Source: a virus
Reading direction: 5' to 3' (one strand)
DNA length: 30,408 bases
IMG/VR virus record: IMGVR_UViG_3300022707_001227
Coordinates: 1-30,408 of that record
Positions 20,159-28,916 of this stretch are shown one piece after another (the stretch's first letter is position 1; the number at the start of each line of letters is the position of its first letter). The notes below the pieces were generated by a model. It was not told the origin of the DNA, did not search any database, and worked only from the letters and a program-made list of their open reading frames with translations. Position numbers and translations under genes: made by a program.

Positions 20159-20533
20159 TTACGGTTTTGCGGCACGTAATGTTTTCTTTGCGTTATATTT
20201 ATCCAGTGTTGCAGCATCTATTCTTGTGCGTGTTGCTTCATCGAGAGCATCTATGATATTTTCGTGATCATCAGATAAACCAATAAAATCCATATCTGTT
20301 TGCCAATCATCCAAAGGTTTTGCGGCAAGCCATGCAGCTTCTTCTATATTTCTTGCTGATATTTCCGACCCTGTTAAAGATTTGATACCATATTTTGCTT
20401 TTTCAGTTAATTGCCCGGCAGTAAGTTCAGCATCCGGTTTATTTAAAGACACCGGCATAGCTATGGTTCTAGTCTGGGCATGTGCCGAAAAACTTATAGA
20501 AACTATAAATATCAGGATAGCTAAAATTCTCAT
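20159..20533 (-). CDS. Exported protein after the large fibre (124 aa)
   Basis: MRILAILIFIVSISFSAHA followed by Gln is a clear Sec signal peptide (AHA cleavage site). The mature part is helical and mixed-charge (AELTAGQLTEKAKYGIKSLTGSEI, RNIEEAAWLAAKPLDDW, LDEATRTRIDAATLDKYNAKK). No family is recognised. The ATG overlaps the fibre stop as ATGA, so both are made together. It may be a helper of the exported fibre in the periplasm, or a virion part. Confidence 0.65.
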   Translation of the reverse strand: MRILAILIFIVSISFSAHAQTRTIAMPVSLNKPDAELTAGQLTEKAKYGIKSLTGSEISARNIEEAAWLAAKPLDDWQTDMDFIGLSDDHENIIDALDEATRTRIDAATLDKYNAKKTLRAAKP

Positions 20534-23367
20534 TTTCTCACTCCATAAAGTTTAAATTCACCAGATGTAATATTCCCGCTTGAAAACAGAAATCTGATTG
20601 CATCTACATCAGCCGCAGAATCACGATATCCTCCGCCATCTGCTATCGCCGCACGTGGATCAGGATCAGTATAGACTGTATCAAATTCAATCCAGGTATG
20701 TGTGGTTGCGGCTGGATTATACAGCTTGATAACAGAATTGACAGACTCTCCTGCGGCATTGCCGACATTATTAGATATTTCAAAAGTGGTTGCTCCTGCA
20801 AAAGAGCGTGTTAATGTAGTGCCATCTGAAAATATATTGTCGTATAAGGAAATGTAATCTGATGCACCTGAGTCAAAACTTGACCCGCCGTCTGTCGATG
20901 TTCTCATAAATAATTTTACTGCATCAGTCGCAGGCACCGCATTGATTATATGTAGTTCGTATTCATCAAAAGTGCTGTCAATGTCGCTTGTGAAATCAAT
21001 ACTGGTACTAGCGCTTGCTGTCGCTGTTGCTAAAAGTTTTAAGCCATTCGTTGCAGCTGTTTCTATGCCATCCAATTTTGTTTCATCTGCTGTCAAAAAG
21101 CTCGCAGTTGTATTTTGCAAGACTGTCGTAAAGGCCTGTACGTCCGTGCCAATAACAAGGCCCAAATTTGTCCGTGCACCGCCGGCCGTGCTTGATCCGG
21201 TACCGCCATCAGTAACGGTGACATCCGTTCCGCCTATGGTATAAGGCAAGGCACCGCCGAACGTTACCGTAGAAGACAGATCAAACGTCGGAGTATTGTT
21301 GGCTGTCAAAGTGCCAAACACCGTATAGGCAGCCCCGTCAACGTCATACGCCTCCAAAAGCATAGTGTCAGACAGACCCTGGTTGGTAGCAATACTTACT
21401 GCCCTTACGCGTCCGTCTACATCCCATTCAAATTGTTGAAGGGAAGATATCTGCACTAAATCTTCGATAGGTGGTGTGCTAAGACCATCTTGTGTTCTTG
21501 TGATCCGTATAAGGAATTCACTGCCAGTGCCAACTGCCCAGCTGGATATATCAGTTATTAGCCAAATTATAGTCCCGTTTTGACGCATGCCGTTCGTACC
21601 GTCTACAGGCGTAAATGTAGAAAATGTCCCGACACCTGTGGAAAATTCAAAGGTGGGGACAATACCGGCACCCGTAGATACAGTATCGAGAGTAAAAGTT
21701 ATTTTAGTAAATTTAACGGCATTCCCTATGGTAATTGTATCATTGTCAGCCACGAACATCACAATATCTGATCCCGTGCTGGTAAATTCCGTTAGTCTAT
21801 CAACAGCGAGGACAAGGGCGCTGTCCATATCTCCCTCAGCTCCGATCAATTTAAGTACGGGACCTACTTCCGCATCCGCCGCAAGACCATACACATTCGA
21901 AGACCCTACTCCCGTGGTACCCACTGCAATACCTGCAACAGATCCCCCGGTAGCAGCGCTTTCGTCAATAGCTATGCTTATCGCAATGTTGTCGTCCCCT
22001 GGTCCTATAGCTCCCGTCGTATAATCTATATCGATAGCATCATAATCTCCGAAGCCGGCAGCTGATGTCACTAAATTGATAGCCATATCGCCTGTAGCAA
22101 GTGCTGTATGGGTGAGTTCCATATCTCCCGTAACATCGAACGTCGTAGTGGGTGTGCCGCCCCCTATTGCAAGTTGCGAACCATCAAAAGTAAGGTCTGC
22201 ATCCCCCACGAGGACGCCACCTATATTATGCGTAACTTGAGTGGTTAGCCCTACTGTCGTTATCTTTTCACTATCCAGTTCATCAATAGCTGCTTGTACG
22301 TTCGTTGCGGCTATATCACCGGCGGGTGTGTTATCCACTTGAACAGCATCATAATCGGAAGCCGCCGCCACAACTGCATCTGTGCGACCAAAAACAGAGT
22401 CCACCGCATCACCATCAGGAGTAACCCACGTATTATCACCTCTCCAGAATGTAGTAGCATTTGCACCTGTGCCACTATTTAGATTGGTTACGGGCAGATT
22501 CCCAGTAACATCCGCAGCCAGATCAATAGCATTTCTAGTAATAATCTGCCCGGAAATCGTGATGTAGTCAGGAGTACCAGCCAATGTCACGTCAGTGCTG
22601 TTATCTGTTCCTGCCTGGTCAACGTCTAAATTAGTACGGGCCGCCGCCGCCGTCGATGCTCCAGTACCACCATCGGCGACAGGCAAATCACCAATGACAT
22701 CGGTTGTAAGATCTACAGACCCAAGCGTTAATTCCTGACCGGAAATTGTAATATAGTCCAGCCCAGCCGCAATGATCACATCTATACTGTTGTCTGTTCC
22801 GGCCGCATCGACACCTAACGAAGTGCGCAACGTCGCATCACTCTCGAATGAATACGTTCCTGCACCTGTTCCGATCATCACTTCGTTGTCAGCGACAATA
22901 GCCAAGGCTGCGATATCCTCGAGGTTCGTGTCAAAAGCCTGTATATCTGTACCGATTGTTAAGCCCAAAGACGTCCGGACCGTGGCGCCGCTTTCGTTTG
23001 CATATGTACCGACACCGGTACCGACAATAAACTGATTGTCCGCTATCACTGCCAGGGCTGCCAGATCATCCAATACTTCATCAAACGCCTGGACATCGGA
23101 GCCTATAGCTAACCCCAGATTTGTTCTGGCACCACTCGCAGTGCTGGAGCCCGTGCCCCCGTTCAGAATGGGTAAATTCCCTATAATATCAGTTGTCAGG
23201 TCTATAGCGTTGCGCGTGATGACCTGGCCTGCAATGGTTATATAATCCAAAACACCGGCCAGTGTAACTTCTGCACCTCCAGAAGTAGCCCGTAGACGTG
23301 CATTAGCAGACGTTACAATCGATAATGCCAGGAATATCGTTACAAATAGGAATAGAAGCTTTTTCAT
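20530..23367 (-). CDS. Large repeat-containing tail fibre with a Sec signal peptide (945 aa)
   Basis: MKKLLFLFVTIFLALSIVTSANA is a textbook signal peptide. The N-terminal half holds at least three modules of LDYITI(A/S)GQ...AIDL...GNLP and GGTGSSTA..ARTNLGLAIG(S/T)DVQAFD, with GTGxGTYxxES linkers. One further copy of the GGTGSSTAGGARTNLG block lies near residue 735. These are phage tail-repeat-like units as found in trimeric fibres. The C-terminal region ends in a beta-sandwich with ...GEFKLYGVRK, a fibre-tip pattern. GGAGAATAAAC precedes the ATG. A fibre with a signal peptide is unusual, as it would cross the inner membrane. The tail call is from repeats and position; the export is from the signal alone. 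Confidence 0.75.
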   Translation of the reverse strand: MKKLLFLFVTIFLALSIVTSANARLRATSGGAEVTLAGVLDYITIAGQVITRNAIDLTTDIIGNLPILNGGTGSSTASGARTNLGLAIGSDVQAFDEVLDDLAALAVIADNQFIVGTGVGTYANESGATVRTSLGLTIGTDIQAFDTNLEDIAALAIVADNEVMIGTGAGTYSFESDATLRTSLGVDAAGTDNSIDVIIAAGLDYITISGQELTLGSVDLTTDVIGDLPVADGGTGASTAAAARTNLDVDQAGTDNSTDVTLAGTPDYITISGQIITRNAIDLAADVTGNLPVTNLNSGTGANATTFWRGDNTWVTPDGDAVDSVFGRTDAVVAAASDYDAVQVDNTPAGDIAATNVQAAIDELDSEKITTVGLTTQVTHNIGGVLVGDADLTFDGSQLAIGGGTPTTTFDVTGDMELTHTALATGDMAINLVTSAAGFGDYDAIDIDYTTGAIGPGDDNIAISIAIDESAATGGSVAGIAVGTTGVGSSNVYGLAADAEVGPVLKLIGAEGDMDSALVLAVDRLTEFTSTGSDIVMFVADNDTITIGNAVKFTKITFTLDTVSTGAGIVPTFEFSTGVGTFSTFTPVDGTNGMRQNGTIIWLITDISSWAVGTGSEFLIRITRTQDGLSTPPIEDLVQISSLQQFEWDVDGRVRAVSIATNQGLSDTMLLEAYDVDGAAYTVFGTLTANNTPTFDLSSTVTFGGALPYTIGGTDVTVTDGGTGSSTAGGARTNLGLVIGTDVQAFTTVLQNTTASFLTADETKLDGIETAATNGLKLLATATASASTSIDFTSDIDSTFDEYELHIINAVPATDAVKLFMRTSTDGGSSFDSGASDYISLYDNIFSDGTTLTRSFAGATTFEISNNVGNAAGESVNSVIKLYNPAATTHTWIEFDTVYTDPDPRAAIADGGGYRDSAADVDAIRFLFSSGNITSGEFKLYGVRK

Positions 23368-23369
23368 GT

Positions 23370-23720
23370 TTATTCTCCAGGGCCTTGTGAGATGTAAATC
23401 GTGCCGGCAACGCCAGCGCCGCAGATGACGGCCAGGTGTGTATTGACAGCATCATGGCTGAAAACCTGTATCGAGCCTCCGAGAACAGGTAAATCAGTTA
23501 CGGCTGCAGTGATTGTAAAGATTCCCGCTTTCAGAAAGCATGTCCCGTCAGAGTCATTGGTTATCATGAGGTTACGCCCTCCCGCATTCGGCAGCGCGAC
23601 ATTTGCGGTTACATCGGCTGCAACAATCAACACCGTAGGAGAGTTTACATGTATTGCATTCTGTGCAAAAGCCGGCGCTGTAATCAGTATGGCAAAAAGT
23701 GTTAATAGTAAAATACGCAT
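23370..23720 (-). CDS. Small exported beta-rich protein (116 aa)
   Basis: The ATG at 23720 is preceded by AGGAGAATTACA and opens directly on the signal peptide MRILLLTLFAILITAPAFA with an AFA cleavage site; an in-frame ATG 17 codons upstream lacks these traits. The mature part is beta-rich and Val- and Ala-rich (HVNSPTVLIVAADVTANVALPNAGGRNLMI) with two Cys, like a small tail or fibre-tip domain. It lies upstream of the large exported fibre and is probably in the same group. Confidence 0.7.
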   Translation of the reverse strand: MRILLLTLFAILITAPAFAQNAIHVNSPTVLIVAADVTANVALPNAGGRNLMITNDSDGTCFLKAGIFTITAAVTDLPVLGGSIQVFSHDAVNTHLAVICGAGVAGTIYISQGPGE

Positions 23721-23733
23721 TGTAATTCTCCTG

Positions 23734-24012
23734 TTATGTATCGAAAAACGGAATAACTTTCTCATCTCCATCGACTAAAATCTTGATGTAACCTGACGGG
23801 GGGTTCATATCAACGGTACTTGACGTGGACCATCCCGGGTCCACGGTCGGTGTGTCTGTCACTTGAAATATAGTGGGAATACCACTTTGACCGCCAATAC
23901 TGTACCAAATTTGATATACAGACCTCAAAAGTTGAGTGAAAAATTTCCTGGCACTTGTGTCTGACAGAATGGTTTTAGGTATTTGTTGAGGCGGCGGATT
24001 TAATGGGATCAT
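23734..24012 (-). CDS. Small tail-module protein (92 aa)
   Basis: No family is named with confidence. The Pro-rich start (MIPLNPPPQQIPKTILSD) and central FFTQLLRSVYQIWYSIGG resemble small podovirus proteins found beside fibres. The C-terminal half is a beta-rich segment ending KILVDGDEKVIPFFDT. It is coupled to the upstream gene by ATGA. Confidence 0.6.
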   Translation of the reverse strand: MIPLNPPPQQIPKTILSDTSARKFFTQLLRSVYQIWYSIGGQSGIPTIFQVTDTPTVDPGWSTSSTVDMNPPSGYIKILVDGDEKVIPFFDT

Positions 24013-24314
24013 TTCTTCTTTATTTTCTTTCTATTGGATACCCAGTCTTTCGTTTTTTGTGATAGCGGTGTCGAATTTTCTATGAAAGCGATGATCTCTT
24101 CCAGTTTTTCTGCGATAACTGCCGTACTTTCCGTTTCCATCAATAAATCTTTGACTGTCGGAAGCGTTTCAGGAGGGGGTTCGGGATTTTTAAAACTCCC
24201 GTCTGACTGTTTTATTTGACCGCAAACAACATCGTCAGGAGCCTCTTTAAAACCTTTTCCTGGATATGGCTGTTTTTGAATGACAACGTTCTTTGCATTA
24301 AGTTTGATATACAT
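24009..24314 (-). CDS. Small tail-module protein (101 aa)
   Basis: No family is recognised. A beta-rich start (YIKLNAKNVVIQKQPYPGKGFKEAPDDVVCGQIK) leads to a Pro-rich linker, a helix (MESTAVIAEKLEEIIAFIE-like) and a very basic end (VSNRKKIKKK). It has the look of a fibre-associated or fibre-assembly factor. It lies between the tail fibre and the exported proteins. Confidence 0.6.
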   Translation of the reverse strand: MYIKLNAKNVVIQKQPYPGKGFKEAPDDVVCGQIKQSDGSFKNPEPPPETLPTVKDLLMETESTAVIAEKLEEIIAFIENSTPLSQKTKDWVSNRKKIKKK

Positions 24315-24315
24315 A

Positions 24316-25752
24316 TCAGCCTACCTTCCATATTTTCGCATCACTATAGAGCTGCGTAACGCCAAAAGTATTCTCAACACCGAATCCTTTTGTGGCTAAT
24401 GTAGTTTGAACTCTGTGCTGCACCTCAAATGTTTTCGTTGAAGCAATAGTGAATCTTCCTTCTATAATTGATCTCGAAGTAGTGCGTATATTCCCTGGAT
24501 TAGCGGTGCCTATATTATTCTCTGCACGTTCACTGGTACCTAAAAGTGTATCTGAACCATCTGTTATATTACGAAGTCTTGTTTGATGACTATCTACACC
24601 GGCGGCGGGGCTATGTGCTTGTATATAATAAGTTCCTGCAGGCAGTGTTATCTGATTACTTGATAATGATGCACCGGTAATTTCATTTGTTAAAACCGTA
24701 TTCAAATCTCTTGTTTGAAAAGATCCTGATGTAGCTGTCCCGCCGCTTGTGCCTGCTGATTTCTGATCTTGAATATGTAGCAATTGGCCTTCAAAACCGC
24801 TTACGACCGATGCTCCACTAGCCCTCGTATATTTTGTTGCTCGCCATTTTCCTGTCTCAAATTCTATCAGTTCGATTTCATCTCCGACCTCTGCTTCAAT
24901 ATCTCCTCCGCCAGCATTTAAAATCAGATCGGCACTATCAGTTAATGTTGGAGTAGAATCAAAATGAAACTTGATAACAGTTCCGACACCCACTGTGTCG
25001 ATAGTATCGATCGTATTTGCCGCTGTGATATCAAAATAATTCCCGTCAGTTCCTAAAGTCAGAGCACTAGCACTGACGATATCAGCACCTTTTGACCAGG
25101 TCTGCGTCTTCGTGAAAGTGTTTTTCTGATTAATCTCAGCGGTGTTATTGTTGATAATCGACCAGGTTGTCGTGCCAGCAATGACCATCGCGCCCGTACC
25201 AGGCTGCAGGGTCACTGTGTTAGACGTGGTGTTCCCGGTGTTAAACAATTCTGCAGCATCTGCCGCAAGCGTCACGACATCAGTGCCGACATTCAGCACC
25301 GTGTATATGAACGCATCAGCGACGCCGGCAATCGGAGGATGCGTGAGCGTTGTCGAACCACTGACGTTTATATGAGAATTGCCATGCACCGCTTGCGTTA
25401 AAACCGTGTTCGAATTGATAAAAACCGTGGTCTGTCCGAACGTGAGTCCCAGAGAATTGTTATCGAGTATCCATATCGCTCCAGTATTTGTATCAGCAGA
25501 CGCCTGGTCAGGAAACAACGCTAGTTTATAGGCTTCGTCGAAGTGCGGGATAATTATGGTCCCGTTCAGTTCAGGATAGCCGTCTGCGTTCAAAACAGTG
25601 TCTGCAGCGGTAAACGTGCCGAGTGTGTCATTAGCGACCAGGATCGGATTGACGGTACCTGCTTCGAAACCTTTAAGAACAGCGCCAGAGAACGGGTCTC
25701 CGTTCAAATCGACATATTGTACTGCTGTTTTTGCAATGGGTTGAAATGACAT
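24316..25752 (-). CDS. Tail fibre/spike with virion-binding N-terminus (478 aa)
   Basis: Residues about 10-115 (VQYVDLNGDPFSGAVLKGFEAGT...DTVLNADGYPELNGTIIIPHFDEAYKLALFPDQ...GAIWILDN) are the head- or tail-binding domain seen at the start of many podovirus spikes. The middle is beta-rich with Thr- and Asn-rich repeats. The last 140 residues (TAGTYYIQAHSP-type strand, FEVQHRVQTT, LYSDAKIWKVG) look like a TNF/C1q-like jelly roll, which often binds receptors. It follows the gp16-like gene, the place of the P22 tailspike. Confidence 0.85.
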   Translation of the reverse strand: MSFQPIAKTAVQYVDLNGDPFSGAVLKGFEAGTVNPILVANDTLGTFTAADTVLNADGYPELNGTIIIPHFDEAYKLALFPDQASADTNTGAIWILDNNSLGLTFGQTTVFINSNTVLTQAVHGNSHINVSGSTTLTHPPIAGVADAFIYTVLNVGTDVVTLAADAAELFNTGNTTSNTVTLQPGTGAMVIAGTTTWSIINNNTAEINQKNTFTKTQTWSKGADIVSASALTLGTDGNYFDITAANTIDTIDTVGVGTVIKFHFDSTPTLTDSADLILNAGGGDIEAEVGDEIELIEFETGKWRATKYTRASGASVVSGFEGQLLHIQDQKSAGTSGGTATSGSFQTRDLNTVLTNEITGASLSSNQITLPAGTYYIQAHSPAAGVDSHQTRLRNITDGSDTLLGTSERAENNIGTANPGNIRTTSRSIIEGRFTIASTKTFEVQHRVQTTLATKGFGVENTFGVTQLYSDAKIWKVG

Positions 25753-27588
25753 TTATTTACTCCTGGCTGATTGTTGTCCAGCTATTAAGCCTGTCAAAGG
25801 TGCTGATAATTCTTTTCCTGCGCTTTTCGGCGACCTCAGAGCCGCATCGATCAGCCTTTGGTTTGTTGCTATGTTCTGCAGTCCTCTATTTGCTGCAATA
25901 CCTACGCCGGCTTTTGTTGCAAGCGACAGACCGAGCAGCGGATTTGCCACAGTTGTAGCTATCAATCCAACAGTTCCGGCACCTAAAGCACTTTTCTGGA
26001 ACGTGTCAGATCCACCTGCTTTCGGCAGAAAACGTTTCCCGATTCTTGCCAAATCAACCAGGTCGTCGGTGCCGGTCTTTATGCGCGAGGCTTTGATGAA
26101 TTTGCTTGCCTTCACTCTGTTCAGCAATTCCGTCGGGTTTATCAAGCCCTCTTCAGCCTTTTCAAGTAGCGGCTCGATGGTCTTAAAATTACGCCATTCA
26201 CGCCTTGCAGTTTTGAGTATTTCCCTTTTTTCCTTGGAAACGCTGACCTGCACTACATCGTCAATTTCTTCTATCAGCTCACTGAGTAATTGTTTTGCTC
26301 CAGGCTGTGCTGATGCGGTCCTCTTAATCAGTTGTGAACGAACACTTGAAAGCTTCTCACCGCTGATAGTGCCGTCACCTATATCGGACAGAACCTGGTC
26401 AACGTTCTTCCTGATGACGTTTGCAAGGTCAGCAGATACCGTCTTTTCAGCTTCGTCAGAAAGGTTCGCTATTTTTTTAATTACGTCGTCGCTGAATGTA
26501 ATCGTTTCATCGACCAGAGCAGCATCAAACTTACGGCTCGCATCATTTAGAAACTTCCGTATTGTGTCCGGACCGAGATCATCGGCTTCCTGTCCGAGAG
26601 TACGAGCAACAGCTTTGTTAAACGCTATCCTCTGCGTGGCCTCGAACTGGTCAGCACCACTGAAAGGTATTTCCTGACTTATCTTCTGTACGGTCTTCCT
26701 GGCTCTTGTTGGTGAGACCTGGTCGGCTCTGAGCGGTATTCCAAAGTCACGCGCTCTCTGAATGAGAGGTTTGGAGGCTTCGTCAATTCTCGGTATTACA
26801 GTGGCTTTTATCCCGCGAGCCGTAGCAGCAACAACAGGAATGGCCCCAGCAATAGTACCGCCAAAAATTGCGCCAGTTCTGGCAGCTTCAAGCCGTTCGC
26901 CTTCTTCTGCTGTCCCAGCCCCAAAAGCTGCGCCGGATACGGCACCGACAGGCACAGCTTTAACAATACGCGTTGTTGTACGGCCAGTCCGAAGGCTAGT
27001 AGCAAGAGCGGCTCCTGTTTTTGTTGTTGCGACTGCTCCACCTGTGAGAAGTCCTCCTGCGATATTTGCTGCTATAGATATAACGGGCTGTTGTTTGAAT
27101 TGTCTTTGCTGGCGTTCTTTGGTCAAAGTCCGCGCTTCATTCAATAATACATCAAAATTCTGGCCAGTCGATACCGCGGCAATAGCTGCCCCCAACCTAT
27201 CCGTAAGTTCATCAGCAAAGCCAAAAGTCGCGCCTTGTAATGCTTGATCGAGAATGATTCTCGGAATGCTTTCCTGCTGGTCTATGCCAACAGATTCAGT
27301 CGCTGCAATGCGGTTTGTAATGGATGGTTGTTCAGCACCTACAGATGCCCTTTTTCTTTTGAGGGTCAAAAACTCTAGTTCTTCGCTTTCTGATAATCCA
27401 CTTGAGAAGGATTCCGATCTTTTTTCTGCAGAAGCTACAGCTTCTTCGATTGTGTTAAATGGGCCTTCCAGAACTTTACGACGCTTCCTGGCATCTTCTC
27501 GAGTGAGTTGCCTTCCATTATCGTCGACTGTAGAAATGTTAAAGATACCGTCGTCAAATGTTTCTGTAATAGAGTTTTCATGAGACAT
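25753..27588 (-). CDS. DNA ejection protein, P22 gp16-like (611 aa)
   Basis: Ejection proteins leave the head with the DNA and help it cross the cell envelope. The length matches P22 gp16 (609 aa). Small-residue hydrophobic stretches at about 168-196, 211-226 and 238-259, and again at about 533-560 (GAGTVGLIATTVANPLLGLSLATKAGVGIA), could insert in membranes. The rest is charged helix and coiled coil. It is in the exact gp14-gp7-gp20-gp16 order. The name rests on order, length and composition, not on a visible motif. Confidence 0.7.
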   Translation of the reverse strand: MSHENSITETFDDGIFNISTVDDNGRQLTREDARKRRKVLEGPFNTIEEAVASAEKRSESFSSGLSESEELEFLTLKRKRASVGAEQPSITNRIAATESVGIDQQESIPRIILDQALQGATFGFADELTDRLGAAIAAVSTGQNFDVLLNEARTLTKERQQRQFKQQPVISIAANIAGGLLTGGAVATTKTGAALATSLRTGRTTTRIVKAVPVGAVSGAAFGAGTAEEGERLEAARTGAIFGGTIAGAIPVVAATARGIKATVIPRIDEASKPLIQRARDFGIPLRADQVSPTRARKTVQKISQEIPFSGADQFEATQRIAFNKAVARTLGQEADDLGPDTIRKFLNDASRKFDAALVDETITFSDDVIKKIANLSDEAEKTVSADLANVIRKNVDQVLSDIGDGTISGEKLSSVRSQLIKRTASAQPGAKQLLSELIEEIDDVVQVSVSKEKREILKTARREWRNFKTIEPLLEKAEEGLINPTELLNRVKASKFIKASRIKTGTDDLVDLARIGKRFLPKAGGSDTFQKSALGAGTVGLIATTVANPLLGLSLATKAGVGIAANRGLQNIATNQRLIDAALRSPKSAGKELSAPLTGLIAGQQSARSK

Positions 27589-28916
27589 TATTGAAGGGTT
27601 CCTTTTGCTGCTTTTCTTCGTAATTCCTGAAATCTATCTTCATCTGCTTGTGTAAAATCGTTCAATTTATTAATCTCAGCAGATTCTTCAACTTGCTCTA
27701 GGTCTTCTCCCAGAACACTTGAAAAATCTTCATTGAATAATCTGCGTTGATTATTAAGAACCCTAACGCGGCGGTCTTTAATGTTTATAAGGTTTTGTAT
27801 AATTATTTCTGTTGTTTGGTCCTGGCTGAGACTTCCAGATGTTAATTGTAGCAATTCGTTCTCAAGTTCTGATACCTGACCCAGAGCACCACCTGTCGGA
27901 GACGCGTCACGCATCGATTGCAGTTTGTCAAACCCTACGTTGGCACGAATGGTTTTCATATTTTCAGTAATTGTTTTCTGATCAGTCAGCGGAAGGTTTT
28001 TAAACACTACTCGACCTACTGCACTATTTTCTTGTAACAGAGCAACAGTCTGGTCAATGATGTTCTCCACAAATCCAGTTGTGTCCTCTAATTGCCGCAA
28101 AGCAAACCTAGCTTTCGGCATTTTATCTCTTCTTTCAGCTACCCGCTCGACTTCTTTTTCTCTTTGTTTTACCTGTTCAGCTATATCAGCTCTTGATGGC
28201 CCACCTTCTCCTGCTTCAGCTCTCAATGTCTGTCTGGTTCTCTGAAATGCTGATGCGCCTACTAAAGCGGCCTCTGAAGGCACAATATCAGTTCCGGCTC
28301 TGGCTATCTGTTTAGCAGCTTGTCCAGCACCACCTTTAATTAATCCTAATGCATCGGCAACCGTGTCAGCACTTCCTTCATTAATTAAACGATCAATTAT
28401 TACACCGGTTGCGCCGCCTGTTACCTTCTTGACATCCCTGAATGATGCTACACGGTTAGTTTCATCAACAATCTGTTTGAATTCTGTGATACCGCCTGTT
28501 CTGATCATTTGCAGGGCTTCTGTAGTCTCCTGAATGTCAATGTCTTCGCCAGCATCTATTCTGTCCTGTAATGATCCCAGCCTACGAACAAGACTTCTTT
28601 CGAGTGCTGTTGTATCACCTGTTTTTATGGCCTCGTCGACTGTAGGAGTTATTCCAAACGTGAAGGCAGCAATATCATCAAAACGTCGCTTTTTTCTTTC
28701 ATCTAAAAGGTCTATTCTTTCTGATTTTAATTCAAGATCAGCTATTTCTCTATTTAGCTGTCTGTCTTCCTCGGCAGAAATATCCAGACCTTGCTGACGC
28801 TTTATCTGACGGTCGAGCTCTGTGCGTTCCTCACGACGTTGTATTTCCTGCCTGATAGGTGTCGCAATGTCAGGAACAGCGCCGCCCCGTGCGATTAAAT
28901 CAGTTATACCGACCAT
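27588..28916 (-). CDS. DNA ejection protein, P22 gp20-like (442 aa)
   Basis: A highly helical, Glu- and Arg-rich protein with long coiled coils (RQEIQRREERTELDRQIKRQQGLDISAEEDRQLNREIADL near the start; EQVKQREKEVERVAERRDKMPKARFALRQLED near the middle). The length is near that of P22 gp20 (471 aa). It starts 13 bases inside the gp7-like gene and ends at the gp16-like start. It is probably a component of the trans-envelope channel built by ejection proteins. The call depends on gene order. Confidence 0.65.
   Translation of the reverse strand: MVGITDLIARGGAVPDIATPIRQEIQRREERTELDRQIKRQQGLDISAEEDRQLNREIADLELKSERIDLLDERKKRRFDDIAAFTFGITPTVDEAIKTGDTTALERSLVRRLGSLQDRIDAGEDIDIQETTEALQMIRTGGITEFKQIVDETNRVASFRDVKKVTGGATGVIIDRLINEGSADTVADALGLIKGGAGQAAKQIARAGTDIVPSEAALVGASAFQRTRQTLRAEAGEGGPSRADIAEQVKQREKEVERVAERRDKMPKARFALRQLEDTTGFVENIIDQTVALLQENSAVGRVVFKNLPLTDQKTITENMKTIRANVGFDKLQSMRDASPTGGALGQVSELENELLQLTSGSLSQDQTTEIIIQNLINIKDRRVRVLNNQRRLFNEDFSSVLGEDLEQVEESAEINKLNDFTQADEDRFQELRRKAAKGTLQ

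Noticed and set aside
21580-22567. Plus-strand frames opposite the large fibre
   Set aside because: They are shadows of the repeat-rich coding strand, with no ribosome sites and Thr/Ile/Val-rich composition mirrored from the fibre.
25871-26677. 268-codon plus-strand frame opposite the gp16-like gene
   Set aside because: It is antisense to a well-supported gene, is rich in Ser and Ala as expected from codon reversal, and has no upstream ribosome site.
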